The notes beneath the pieces were generated by a model. The model was not told the DNA's origin. It did no database searches and saw only the letters and a list, made by a program, of their open reading frames with translations. This document shows positions 9,589 through 17,265 of a stretch of DNA of 36,890 nt, one piece after another (the stretch's first letter is position 1; each line of letters starts with the position of its first letter). Source of the stretch: Ureibacillus manganicus DSM 26584 (GTDB lineage: Bacteria; Bacillota; Bacilli; Bacillales_A; Planococcaceae); NCBI RefSeq assembly GCF_000772945.1, contig NZ_JPVN01000031.1:1-36890 (forward strand), given 5' to 3'. The position numbers and the translations under genes were made by a program.

Positions 9589-9612
9589 GGGACCGGTCCC
9601 CAAATATAGGGG
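9589..9612. terminator. GGGACCGGTCCC element / possible terminator
   Basis: Perfect 12-bp palindrome GGGACCGGTCCC at 9589-9600, overlapping a second inverted repeat GTCCCC/GGGGAC (loop AAATATA). Read on the minus strand it is followed by TTTTATTTTA, so it can end the minus operon 9626-12117. A related element lies at 11726-11753. Confidence 0.5.
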
Positions 9613-9625
9613 ACTGGGAGTGCCC

Positions 9626-10228
9626 TTAAACAATATCCATCTTCTCATACAACTTAACGCACTTTTTATAGCTATACCACAAAGCAATATGAAACAAAAT
9701 TGGCACAACATAAAGTGGAATAAATCCTAGTAAAAGTACTACAAAAAAGTAAAGAATACCTGCAATGATTGATGTAACAAATGCAGAAAAGTAACTGAAA
9801 CCCTTGAATTTTTCCCGATGACGATAACGGAAATTTACGTAAAAAATAACTGCAATGTTTGCAATCGATATACAAAAGAAAAATAAATAAACCCTTATAT
9901 TTTCAAAAAATGTGCCATCTCTCATTAGAACAATTGGTGATGCAATTAGAAAAAGTAAGAGGCAATAACTCCATGCAACAATCATAGGTGCTTTTACAAA
10001 ATTCTTCTTTGAGATAGGAAATGTATGGAGATGACTTTCCCAGCCTTTTCTACGATAAGTTGAAATAATTTCTACAGACCAAATAATATTAAAAATAAAA
10101 ATATAAAATTCAACCGATGGATTATAATCTAACAAGAAAAATGAAATAGCAATGAGAATAATAAAACAAATCGAAATGATGATCGACATAAGATGTTCAG
10201 TTAAATTTAAGTACAAGCTAGCCTTCAT
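9626..10228 (-). CDS. Small integral membrane protein, putative ABC-2 permease subunit
   Basis: 200 aa, almost all hydrophobic: about six membrane segments (near 15-32, 38-55, 85-103, 112-130, 145-165, 168-185) with short basic loops such as TYRRKGWESHLHTFPISKKNF. That last segment, a cytosolic loop after the second helix, resembles the LP-x-x-K/R loop of ABC-2 permeases. No strong family match by eye. It starts 12 bases after the preceding permease stop with AGGAGT upstream, and is the last gene of the GntR-ABC operon. Probably the second permease half of the exporter. Confidence 0.7.
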   Translation of the reverse strand: MKASLYLNLTEHLMSIIISICFIILIAISFFLLDYNPSVEFYIFIFNIIWSVEIISTYRRKGWESHLHTFPISKKNFVKAPMIVAWSYCLLLFLIASPIVLMRDGTFFENIRVYLFFFCISIANIAVIFYVNFRYRHREKFKGFSYFSAFVTSIIAGILYFFVVLLLGFIPLYVVPILFHIALWYSYKKCVKLYEKMDIV

Positions 10229-10240
10229 AGGAACACTCCT

Positions 10241-10867
10241 TTAAAACTCTTTCTGTTCATACCATTTCACTGAAACGAAATAAGAAAGTAATAGAAAAAT
10301 AAATGCCCCAACTGGCAAATAATCGATGAAACTCATCAGCTGATTTACATCAATGGTTTGTAAAAAATATTGGATAAAACCAGAACCAAAAACCGGAATA
10401 AATACAATGGCGAAAATAATGATTCTTCCTTTTTGAGTGCCAAACTTAATGAAAAACGGAATGGTCACAGATATATAGATTAAAGCAATCGACAAAACTA
10501 AAACAAAACCTTTGAAAAGCTCAAGTAGTGAAACTTGGCTATGAAATTCATTTGAAAAATAAACAAAAGGTGTAAAGATGAGGATTCCGCCTACAACCAA
10601 TATCAATCCTAAAACATACTTACTCTGTACAATTGTTTTTCGATCGATAGGAAGGGTATTTGCATATTTATCCCACTTACTCATCTCATCAAAAGCAAAT
10701 GCAGTGGTCAGCTGCAATGATGCAAAAATAAGCGCAAATATAATCAGTACAATCGTCATATCAGTAAGTAATGAAATAATCATGAAGAAGGCAAACAATA
10801 TTAACATCATTTTGATTTGTTTACTGAGCATTAGAAAGTCTTTCATCAACAAAGCCCGCAAAGTCAT
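10241..10867 (-). CDS. ABC-2 type transporter permease
   Basis: 208 aa with six predicted membrane helices and the ABC-2 loop DEMSKWDKYANTLPIDRKTIVQSKY (about 58-82) between helices, typical of small exporter permeases beside YtrA-type regulators. The ATG at 10867 overlaps the ATPase gene by 47 bases and has GAGAGGGG directly upstream; ATG 10846 (MKDFLML) is an alternative, with a poorer site. It should pair with the ATPase upstream and perhaps with the membrane protein downstream to form the exporter. Substrate unknown. Confidence 0.82.
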   Translation of the reverse strand: MTLRALLMKDFLMLSKQIKMMLILFAFFMIISLLTDMTIVLIIFALIFASLQLTTAFAFDEMSKWDKYANTLPIDRKTIVQSKYVLGLILVVGGILIFTPFVYFSNEFHSQVSLLELFKGFVLVLSIALIYISVTIPFFIKFGTQKGRIIIFAIVFIPVFGSGFIQYFLQTIDVNQLMSFIDYLPVGAFIFLLLSYFVSVKWYEQKEF

Positions 10868-11708
10868 GAACCCCTCTCACGTAAATTAACATAATCTCCT
10901 CAATAGTAGGTTTATATAAATGAAACGCTTTACTCACTTCATTTCTTTTCACAAGTATTTCAAGTCCAAATGAATTTTCGCGCATGGCAAGAATGCTCTC
11001 GCTAGGAAGATCCTTCGATTCTTCAACAGTCCCACGCCAAATCGCATAGTCATATAACAACGTATCCTTACTTTCGCAAAATAGAATTTTCCCTTCGTGA
11101 ATGAACGTAATATAATCGGCTATTTTCTCTAAATCACTCGTTATGTGAGATGAAAACAGAATGCTATGTTCCTCTTCTTGCATAAAGTCTAAGAAGATGT
11201 CGAGAATTTCGTCGCGAACAATAGGGTCAAGCCCGCTTGTCGGCTCATCTAAAATTAATAACTTTGGATGATGGCTAAGGGCAATCGCAATCGACAATTT
11301 CATTTTCATCCCGCGTGACAGTTCGTTGATCCTTTTATTCTCCTGGACCTTCAACTTAGTTAATAAATGAAAATAATACGAGTCATCCCAATTTGAAAAT
11401 ACTTTAGCCATAAATTTGCTTATTTTCTTCGCCGTTAAATTTTGCGGAAAGTGGAGATCATCAAACACCACACCAATATCAGACTTGATGGATAGTTCAT
11501 CCTCATGCATTTCTTTCCCAAATAATTTAATTTTCCCATTATCTTTTTTAAGTAAATCCAAAATACATTTAATCGTCGTTGTTTTCCCGGCACCATTTTC
11601 ACCAACAAACCCCATAATTGTTCCTTTTGGAAGGGTGAAGGAAACGTCCTTTAGTTGAAAACTGTGTAAAATCTTCCGTAATTTTTGAATCTCAATTGCA
11701 TTTGTCAT
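10821..11708 (-). CDS. ABC transporter ATP-binding protein (YtrB-like)
   Basis: 295-aa ATPase. Walker A GENGAGKTT at 36-44, signature LSRGMKMK at 130-137 (the SRGM variant common in ABC-2 exporters), Walker B LILDEPTSGLD at 151-161, and a switch region SSHITSDLEKIADYI. The C-terminal 80 residues after the nucleotide-binding domain are poorly conserved. Start has AAAAGGAGG eight bases upstream. It follows the GntR gene by 37 bases containing a hairpin (11726-11753). B. subtilis YtrB works with YtrC-F under YtrA control and responds to cell-wall antibiotics; a similar role is inference. Confidence 0.9.
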   Translation of the reverse strand: MTNAIEIQKLRKILHSFQLKDVSFTLPKGTIMGFVGENGAGKTTTIKCILDLLKKDNGKIKLFGKEMHEDELSIKSDIGVVFDDLHFPQNLTAKKISKFMAKVFSNWDDSYYFHLLTKLKVQENKRINELSRGMKMKLSIAIALSHHPKLLILDEPTSGLDPIVRDEILDIFLDFMQEEEHSILFSSHITSDLEKIADYITFIHEGKILFCESKDTLLYDYAIWRGTVEESKDLPSESILAMRENSFGLEILVKRNEVSKAFHLYKPTIEEIMLIYVRGVHDFAGFVDERLSNAQ

Positions 11709-11725
11709 CTATATATCCTCCTTTT

Positions 11726-11753
11726 AGGACGAGGGACCTGTCCCCTTAGTCCT
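11726..11753 (-). promoter_or_regulatory. Intergenic hairpin between regulator and ATPase genes
   Basis: On the minus strand outer arms AGGAC and GTCCT enclose GGGAC/GGTCCC, overlapping the GntR stop codon and ending just before the AAAAGGAGG site of the ATPase gene. In the mRNA it could tune translation or stability of the transporter relative to the regulator. The core is a variant of the element at 9589-9600. Confidence 0.5.
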
Positions 11754-12117
11754 CTAGTAACAATGAAAGAAGATCCTGCACCTCATTTGCTGGGAGTCCT
11801 GCTGTTTTGGCAAGATTTACTGCCTTTTGTAAATGTTCTTCTATTTGTCTGAGCAGTTCTTCGCGTAAGAAGTCTTGATTGCGCTCGGCGACAAAGCTAC
11901 CTTTTCCAGCCACGGTTTCAATGAAGCCGTCCCTTTCTAAATCAGCATAAGCGCGCTTTGTAGTCATGACGCTTATTTTTAAATCTTTCGCGAGCGATCG
12001 GATAGAAGGCAACGCTTCACCAGAAGTTAGTTTGCCAGCAAGTATCGCTTGTTTAATTTGTTGAGTAATTTGTTCATATATTGGTTTATCACTAGCATTA
12101 CTAAGACGTATAAACAT
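11746..12117 (-). CDS. GntR family transcriptional regulator, YtrA subfamily
   Basis: 123 aa: N-terminal winged helix (IYEQITQQIKQAILAGKLTSGEALPSIRSLAKDLKISVMTTKRAYADLERDGFIETVAGKGSFV, given here by its position, about residues 14-77) and a short helical tail of about 45 residues. The short tail is diagnostic of the YtrA subfamily, whose members usually repress the ABC transporter operon they head. Start ATG has AAAGGTGG upstream. A 16-bp palindrome overlaps its promoter, consistent with autorepression. Confidence 0.9.
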   Translation of the reverse strand: MFIRLSNASDKPIYEQITQQIKQAILAGKLTSGEALPSIRSLAKDLKISVMTTKRAYADLERDGFIETVAGKGSFVAERNQDFLREELLRQIEEHLQKAVNLAKTAGLPANEVQDLLSLLLED

Positions 12118-12138
12118 GTGTGCACCACCTTTGAATTA

Positions 12139-12180
12139 ACTGTGTATACACAGTATATACAGCGGGCGAGGTAATGTCTA
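12139..12180 (-). promoter_or_regulatory. Promoter and 16-bp operator of the GntR-ABC operon
   Basis: Minus-strand promoter: -35 TAGACA (12175-12180), 17-bp spacer, -10 TATACT (12152-12157). A perfect palindrome ACTGTGTATACACAGT (12139-12154) overlaps the -10 end and the start-site region, the right place for a repressor. Spacing of half sites fits a GntR dimer. Confidence 0.75.
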
Positions 12181-12229
12181 GTGATAAATATTCATTTTTT
12201 GGAAAATTAAAACTTTCATTGGGAGCATC

Positions 12230-12257
12230 ACCCAAAAATTATGTATTGCATATGCTA
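12230..12257 (+). promoter_or_regulatory. Candidate sigma-K promoter of ymxH-dpaA-dpaB
   Basis: CATATGCTA at 12249-12257 fits the sigma-K -10 consensus CATANNNTA exactly, with AC at 12230-12231, 17 bases upstream. Transcription would start about 20 bases before ymxH. In B. subtilis the spoVF (dpaAB) operon is expressed from a sigma-K promoter in the mother cell, so context agrees. Confidence 0.6.
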
Positions 12258-12283
12258 ACAATGAGCTCGGGAGGAGGGAAAAC

Positions 12284-12550
12284 ATGCTGTTATCGGAGCT
12301 TGCTGAAAAAGAGCTAATCGAAATGGAAAATGGCGTACGTTTTGGATTTTTATCGGAAACAGAATGCATTTTTGACCCGAAAACGGGAATTATTTACGGC
12401 TTTGAGCTAGGTGACCAGGCTGCGAAAATGCCTTTTCAAAAGAAAAAGCCAACGCAAACGTTATTTATCCCATGGGAAGAGATTCACCTAATCGGCGAGG
12501 ATCGAATTCTATTTCGAAAGGCGAAACCAACAAGAAAACAGTATGACTGA
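12284..12550 (+). CDS. ymxH: YlmC/YmxH family PRC-barrel sporulation protein
   Basis: 88-aa small protein of the YlmC/YmxH family, a PRC-barrel-like fold: LSELAEKELIEMENGVRFGFL, then a DPKTGIIYGFEL segment and the closing IPWEEIHLIGEDRILF. Molecular role is not known. Start has GGGAGGAGGG upstream. Its stop TGA overlaps the ATG of dpaA (TGATG), so the two are translationally coupled, and the sigma-K-like promoter lies just upstream, suggesting late mother-cell expression. Confidence 0.9.
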   Translation: MLLSELAEKELIEMENGVRFGFLSETECIFDPKTGIIYGFELGDQAAKMPFQKKKPTQTLFIPWEEIHLIGEDRILFRKAKPTRKQYD

Positions 12551-13332
12551 TGGGAAACGAGAAGTGGCTTGTTATTGGAACGGATGCAAGACTAAAAAGC
12601 TTAGCTAAAAAATTAAGTAACGGGAATCGTACAGTCTATTATAAAAATGAAACCGTATGGAGCGAAGAATTAAATTTAACTGCCTTTAATTTTCAACCAG
12701 ATGTAGTTGTGTTACCGATTCACCCACTACCTATACAGGTTGCTGCTGTACTTGGGCTATCCAAAGCGAGAATTTTTGCTGGGAAGCTGAGTGAAGAATG
12801 GAAGGAAATATTAAAAAATCACGATATTCACTATTATTTACAAGATGAATCTTTTATTTGGAAAAATGCGCAGCTGACTGCAGAGGGGTTTGTTTCATTT
12901 TTCTATAACACGAAGCAGGCAGTTTACGGGAAGAAATTTATCATTACAGGTTTTGGACGCGTATCTAAGATGCTTGCGCATGTGCTGAAAAATATCGGTG
13001 CAGATGTATGTGTCGCAGTGCGATCTGATATACAACTCAATGAAGCGAAGGCGTTTCGTTATGAGGCAGTGTTTTTAGAGGATGTTGCAAAAGTTACAGG
13101 AGATTATTTCATCAATACGATTCCTGCAAGATGGTTCGACGAAAAATTCAATCAAACAATTGAAATGCCAATCTATGATTTAGCTTCCTCTCCAGGGTGT
13201 TTAACTGAAGACGTAAAACGTTCGAATTATGAATTACTACCTGCACTTCCTGGGAAATATTTTCCACAAGATGCAGCTCATGTTTTATATGAATCAATAA
13301 TTGGACAAATAAGGGGGAGAGAAGAATGCTAG
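12550..13332 (+). CDS. dpaA: Dipicolinate synthase subunit A (SpoVFA)
   Basis: With DpaB oxidises dihydrodipicolinate to dipicolinic acid in the mother cell; the product fills the spore core as the Ca chelate. 260 aa, somewhat shorter than the roughly 300 aa of B. subtilis. N-terminal WLVIGTDARLKSLAKKL matches the DpaA N-terminus; a Rossmann fold begins near 130 with IITGFGRVSKMLAHVLKNIGA (split at the glycines), followed by NTIP and the LASSPG segment near the C-terminus. Has little ribosome site of its own and starts within the ymxH stop. Overlaps dpaB by seven bases. Confidence 0.93.
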   Translation: MGNEKWLVIGTDARLKSLAKKLSNGNRTVYYKNETVWSEELNLTAFNFQPDVVVLPIHPLPIQVAAVLGLSKARIFAGKLSEEWKEILKNHDIHYYLQDESFIWKNAQLTAEGFVSFFYNTKQAVYGKKFIITGFGRVSKMLAHVLKNIGADVCVAVRSDIQLNEAKAFRYEAVFLEDVAKVTGDYFINTIPARWFDEKFNQTIEMPIYDLASSPGCLTEDVKRSNYELLPALPGKYFPQDAAHVLYESIIGQIRGREEC

Positions 13333-13916
13333 AAGGAAAACGCATAGGCCTTGGCATTACGGCTTCACATTGTACTTACGAGGATGTTGTTCCGAAAATT
13401 ACACAGTTTACGGATGTAGGTGCTACAGTCGTACCAATCATTACGCATTCTGTATTAACGGCAGCAACACGCTTTGGAACAGGTGAAGAATGGATTAAAA
13501 AGATTGAGTCAATCGCTGGGGAAAAGGTAGTGTCATCTATTGTAGAGGCAGAGCCGTTTGGACCTAGTAATCCACTAGATGCAATGGTTATTGCACCAAT
13601 GACAGGTAACTCAATTAGTAAATTCGCAAATGCAGCAACAGATAGTCCAGTATTAATGGCTGCAAAAGCGACCTTACGTAATGGATCCCCTGTTGTTTTA
13701 GGGATTTCCACAAACGATGCATTAGGACTAAATGGCATCAACATTATGAAATTAATGAACTCCAAAAATATTTACTTTATTCCTTTTGGTCAAGACGATC
13801 CATTTAAAAAACCAAACTCATTGATCTCAGATTTTACAAAAATGCGTGAAACTGTGGAGCATGCGCTTGAATATAAAAAGCAACTACAACCTTTATTAAT
13901 CCAATATTATAAATAG
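13326..13916 (+). CDS. dpaB: Dipicolinate synthase subunit B (SpoVFB)
   Basis: Flavoprotein-like subunit of dipicolinate synthase, 196 aa (about 200 in B. subtilis). GLGITASHCTYEDVVP at the N-terminus and APMTGNSISKFANAATDSPV around residues 90-110 are the flavoprotein-type (PPC decarboxylase-like) motifs of this family. Start ATG has GGGGGAGAG upstream and overlaps the end of dpaA. No terminator is seen between it and asd 90 bases later, but asd probably has its own vegetative promoter. Confidence 0.95.
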   Translation: MLEGKRIGLGITASHCTYEDVVPKITQFTDVGATVVPIITHSVLTAATRFGTGEEWIKKIESIAGEKVVSSIVEAEPFGPSNPLDAMVIAPMTGNSISKFANAATDSPVLMAAKATLRNGSPVVLGISTNDALGLNGINIMKLMNSKNIYFIPFGQDDPFKKPNSLISDFTKMRETVEHALEYKKQLQPLLIQYYK

Positions 13917-14005
13917 TCAAATATTTATCAAACTTTTCTCACACAAATGAAAAAAACTATGATACAATTTCTAACATTATGTATAAGTTTGAGGAGAGAT
14001 GAGTA

Positions 14006-15043
14006 ATGACTAAGCAACTAGTAGTAGCAATCGTAGGTGCGACAGGCGCTGTAGGATCACAAATGAAAGAACAATTAATTAAACGAAATTTTCCTATTAA
14101 ACATATAAAGTTTCTAGCATCTGCACGTTCAGCAGGTAAAGAAATCGAATTTAACGATCAAAAATATATTATTGAAGAAGCAACTCCAGAAGCTTTTGAA
14201 GGTGTGGATGTTGCATTCTTCTCTGCTGGTGGTTCTGTATCAGCGAAATTAGCTACAGAAGCTGCAAAACGTGGTGCAGTGGTAATTGACAATACAAGTC
14301 ATTTCCGTATGCATCCAGATGTTCCTTTAGTGGTTCCTGAAGTGAATCGCGAGGATTTAACTAAGCATAATGGAATTATTGCAAATCCAAACTGTTCAAC
14401 AATCCAGATGGTTGTGGCATTACAACCGATTAGTGAAAAATTTGGTTTATCAAAAGTTGTTGTTTCAACATATCAAGCGGTTTCGGGTTCAGGTATTTCT
14501 GCTATTGAAGAACTTCGCGCACAAAGTGCTGAGTGGGAAAAAGGGAAAAATGTAGAAGCACACATTTTACCTGCTAAATCAGATAAAAAACACTATCCAA
14601 TCGCACGTAATGTCATTCCGCAAATCGATGTATTTACGGATAATGGCTTTACATATGAAGAAATGAAAATGATCAATGAGACGAAAAAAATTATGCACTT
14701 ACCTGAGCTTTCCGTTGCTGCTACATGTGTTCGCGTACCAGTCGTTTCAGGACATTCTGAATCTGTTTATATTGAAGTTGAGCAAGACGCTACAAAAGAA
14801 GATATTTTTGAAGTGTTAAGAAATGCTCCGGGCGTTGTACTCCAAGACGATATTACTCAACAAGAATACCCAATGCCTATTTTCGTTGAAGGCGAAGATC
14901 CAGTTTACGTTGGACGCATTCGTCAAGACTTAGATAACAAAAAAGGTTTCCACTTATGGGTTGTATCCGACAATTTATTAAAAGGTGCTGCGCTAAACTC
15001 AGTTCAGATTGCAGAAGCGATGCTAGCGGATAACTTACTATAA
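14006..15043 (+). CDS. asd: Aspartate-semialdehyde dehydrogenase
   Basis: Reduces aspartyl-phosphate to aspartate semialdehyde (NADPH), the branch point to lysine/diaminopimelate, dipicolinate, threonine and methionine. 345 aa. GATGAVG at 11-17 binds NADP; NPNCST places the catalytic Cys at 130; [12 protein letters not shown] carries the conserved active-site His. Start ATG has GAGGAGAG upstream. A -10-like TATGAT lies in the 90-base gap after dpaB with no good -35. Followed after 13 bases by dapA. Confidence 0.97.
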   Translation: MTKQLVVAIVGATGAVGSQMKEQLIKRNFPIKHIKFLASARSAGKEIEFNDQKYIIEEATPEAFEGVDVAFFSAGGSVSAKLATEAAKRGAVVIDNTSHFRMHPDVPLVVPEVNREDLTKHNGIIANPNCSTIQMVVALQPISEKFGLSKVVVSTYQAVSGSGISAIEELRAQSAEWEKGKNVEAHILPAKSDKKHYPIARNVIPQIDVFTDNGFTYEEMKMINETKKIMHLPELSVAATCVRVPVVSGHSESVYIEVEQDATKEDIFEVLRNAPGVVLQDDITQQEYPMPIFVEGEDPVYVGRIRQDLDNKKGFHLWVVSDNLLKGAALNSVQIAEAMLADNLL

Positions 15044-15056
15044 GGGGTGTAAGTTA

Positions 15057-15959
15057 ATGGATTTAGGTCGGATTGCTACGGCCATGATCACTCCATTTGA
15101 CGCAAATGGTGAGATCGATTATGACGTTGCAGAAGGAATTATTGAGCACTTAATTCAAAGTGGAACAGATTCAATCGTAGTGTGTGGAACAACAGGTGAA
15201 ACGCCGACCTTAACAATAGAAGAAAAACGATCCATTATAGAATTTACAATTAAAACGGTAAACAAACGCATTCCAGTCGTAGCAGGAGTGGGATATAACG
15301 ATACTGCCTACACGATTGGTGCGGCTCAGTGGGTAGAAACTACAGGTGCTGACGGCATTATGGTCGTCGCACCTTTCTACAATAAACCAAATCAGCGCGG
15401 CATTTATGCGCATTTTGAAGCTGTGGCAAAAGCGACAAGTTTACCTGTTGTCATTTATAATGTCCCTGGTCGTACAGGGGTAAATATTTCTGCAGAAACA
15501 ACAATTGCTTTAAGCAAAATTCCAAACATTCGTATTGTGAAAGAAGCAAGCGGAAGTCTGGATCAGATGACTGAGATTTTAGGGAATGTGAGCGATGACT
15601 TCCACGTCTATAGCGGTGATGACAGCTTAACGTTGCCGTTACTTGCGGCAGGTGGGCGCGGCGTCATTTCCGTGGCATCCCATGTCGTGGGCGATGACAT
15701 GCAATTGATGGTCCGTGCATTTGATGAAGGACGCCATGAAGTTGCTGCTGAGATTCATCAAGCACTGCTGCCGTTGATTCGCGAACTATTCGTGAGCCCA
15801 AATCCGGTGCCTGTAAAATACGCTATGAGCAAAGTTGGATTTGATGTAGAGCACGTCAGACTCCCATTAGTTAGTTTAAGAGACGAAGACAAAGTGGACT
15901 TCGACCGTGTTTGGAATGAATACCAAAAGAAAGCGGCGAGTTTTAGAGCAAGGTATTAG
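15057..15959 (+). CDS. dapA: 4-hydroxy-tetrahydrodipicolinate synthase
   Basis: Condenses pyruvate with aspartate semialdehyde, first step of the diaminopimelate/lysine branch and source of the DpaAB substrate. 300 aa TIM-barrel class I aldolase: CGTTGETPTL around 43-52, Tyr134 in VIYNVPGRTG, and Schiff-base Lys162 in RIVKEASG. AAGGGGTG precedes the start. In B. subtilis dapG (aspartokinase I) lies between asd and dapA; here only 13 bases do. Ends in a good terminator. Near the 3' end GC content rises slightly (for example around 15590-15720) relative to neighbours. Confidence 0.97.
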   Translation: MDLGRIATAMITPFDANGEIDYDVAEGIIEHLIQSGTDSIVVCGTTGETPTLTIEEKRSIIEFTIKTVNKRIPVVAGVGYNDTAYTIGAAQWVETTGADGIMVVAPFYNKPNQRGIYAHFEAVAKATSLPVVIYNVPGRTGVNISAETTIALSKIPNIRIVKEASGSLDQMTEILGNVSDDFHVYSGDDSLTLPLLAAGGRGVISVASHVVGDDMQLMVRAFDEGRHEVAAEIHQALLPLIRELFVSPNPVPVKYAMSKVGFDVEHVRLPLVSLRDEDKVDFDRVWNEYQKKAASFRARY

Positions 15960-15983
15960 ATATAGTTTAGTTGTGAAAAGCAA

Positions 15984-16024
15984 GGCGCCCGGCACATTTT
16001 CGGATGTGTCGGGTGTTTTTTTGT
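15984..16024 (+). terminator. Terminator after dapA
   Basis: Stem CCCGGCACAT / ATGTGTCGGG with loop TTTCGG-like, then a run of T. It directly precedes array C. Confidence 0.92.
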
Positions 16025-16036
16025 GTTGATTTGTTC

Positions 16037-16569
16037 ATTATCAGGGTTCTAATGGACAAAAGAGGTGGGAAAAGCATGTGAATTGTCTAATAGAAGGTCT
16101 CTAATGGACAAAAGAGATGGAAAATGCATGTGAACTGTCCAATAGAAGGGTTCTAATGGACAAAAGAGGTGGGAAAAACAGGTGAAGTGTCCAATAGAAG
16201 GGGTCTAATGGACAAAAGAGATGGGAGAAACATGTGAAGTGTCCATTATCAGGGCTCTAATGGACAAAAGAGGTGGGAAAAGCAAGTGAAGTGTCCAATA
16301 GAAGGGCTCTAATGGACAAAAGAGGCGTGCAAAACAGGTGAAGTGTCCAATAGAAGGGGTCTAATGGACAAAAGAGATGGAAAAAGCAGGTGAAGTGTCC
16401 AATAGAAGGGGTCTATTGGACAAAAGAGATGGAAAATGCAAGTGAAGTGTCCAATAGAAGGGCTCTAATGGACAAAAGAGGCGTGAAAAACAGGAGAAGT
16501 GTCCAATAGAAGGTCTCTAATGGACAAAAGAGAAGGAAATAGCAAGTAAAGTGTCCAATAGGAGTTTCT
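16037..16569 (+). repeat. Tandem hairpin array, family C, 52-bp unit
   Basis: Right-arm CTAATGG (once CTATTGG) at 16049, 16101, 16153, 16205, 16257, 16309, 16361, 16413, 16465 and 16517: ten copies at exactly 52 bp. Arms GTCCAATAGA and TCTAATGGAC around AGGGG, giving ten-base arms with one A-A mismatch. Spacers AAAAGAGGTGGGAAAAGCA and variants are purine-rich. The last left arm is joined to a right arm of family D. Confidence 0.97.
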
Positions 16570-16876
16570 CTCAGTGCCCGAATGCGGTAAAAAGTGAAGT
16601 AAAAGGTAACAGAGAAGCGCTCTCAGTGCCCGAACGCGTAAAAAATGAATCGAAAGGTAACATAGAAGTGCTCTCAGAACCCGAATGTGATAAAAAGTGA
16701 AGTAAAAGGTAACAGAGGAGCGCTCTCAGTGCCCGAACGCGTAAAAAATAAAACGAAAGGTAACAGAGAAGCGCTCTCAGTGCCCGAACGCGTAAAAAAT
16801 GAATCGAAAGGTAACAGAGAAGCGCTCTCAGTGCCCGAACGCGTTAAAAAATGAAGCGAAAGGTAACATAAAAAGA
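16570..16876 (+). repeat. Tandem hairpin array, family D, 51-52-bp unit
   Basis: Right-arm CTCAG at 16570, 16622, 16673, 16725, 16776 and 16827 (intervals 52, 51, 52, 51, 51). Left side GGTAACAGAGA, loop AGCGC, right side TCTCAGTGCCC; inner stem GAGA/TCTC plus AC/GT and GG/CC pairs separated by mismatches. Spacer GAACGCGTAAAAAATGAA. It continues family C without a gap. Confidence 0.95.
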
Positions 16877-16887
16877 TTAGATTTTTG

Positions 16888-16921
16888 GGGGCTGCTTGAA
16901 TGTTGTTTTCAAGTCAGCCCC
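16888..16921 (+). terminator. Strong hairpin after array D
   Basis: GGGGCTGCTTGAA pairs with TTCAAG-T-CAGCCCC (one bulged T), loop TGTTGTT, followed by only TTTG. It may end transcripts crossing the arrays before the rnjB promoter. Confidence 0.55.
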
Positions 16922-16995
16922 TTTGCTCCAAAGATTACTTTAGTCCTGTCTTTATTAAACAACGCTTAATTCCTCCATAGCTTTTCACTTTTTAT

Positions 16996-17024
16996 TTGTG
17001 ATAAATCAAAACACACCTTATAAT
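16996..17024 (+). promoter_or_regulatory. Sigma-A promoter of rnjB
   Basis: -35 TTGTGA (16996-17001), 17-bp spacer, consensus -10 TATAAT (17019-17024). The leader to the GTG start is about 235 nt; I see no strong structure in it, only an unremarkable AT-rich stretch. Confidence 0.75.
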
Positions 17025-17265
17025 GGATAATAATTGGTTGTATTGTTCGGGATATTCAATCTTTTACAGCATTTCTCTAACACGTGTAATTGGACGAAAT
17101 GCAACAAATTCAAAATAAATTAATCAGCAAACCTAAAAAACGTAAATTGTTTAAAGTGGTGCTTTAGAGAGGAATGGCCGTTTGAATTTCGGATTCAAGT
17201 GCACGAACTGATCCATTAAACGCTTTTCCTGATTCTAGGGTGTAATTGATATAGGAGGAAATCAA

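Noticed and set aside
16037..16569. Exact SpoIIIE recognition sequence GAGAAGGG
   Set aside because: No exact match noticed in the window; only one-mismatch forms (TAGAAGGG, GAGAAGCG), so the link is kept as a hypothesis only.
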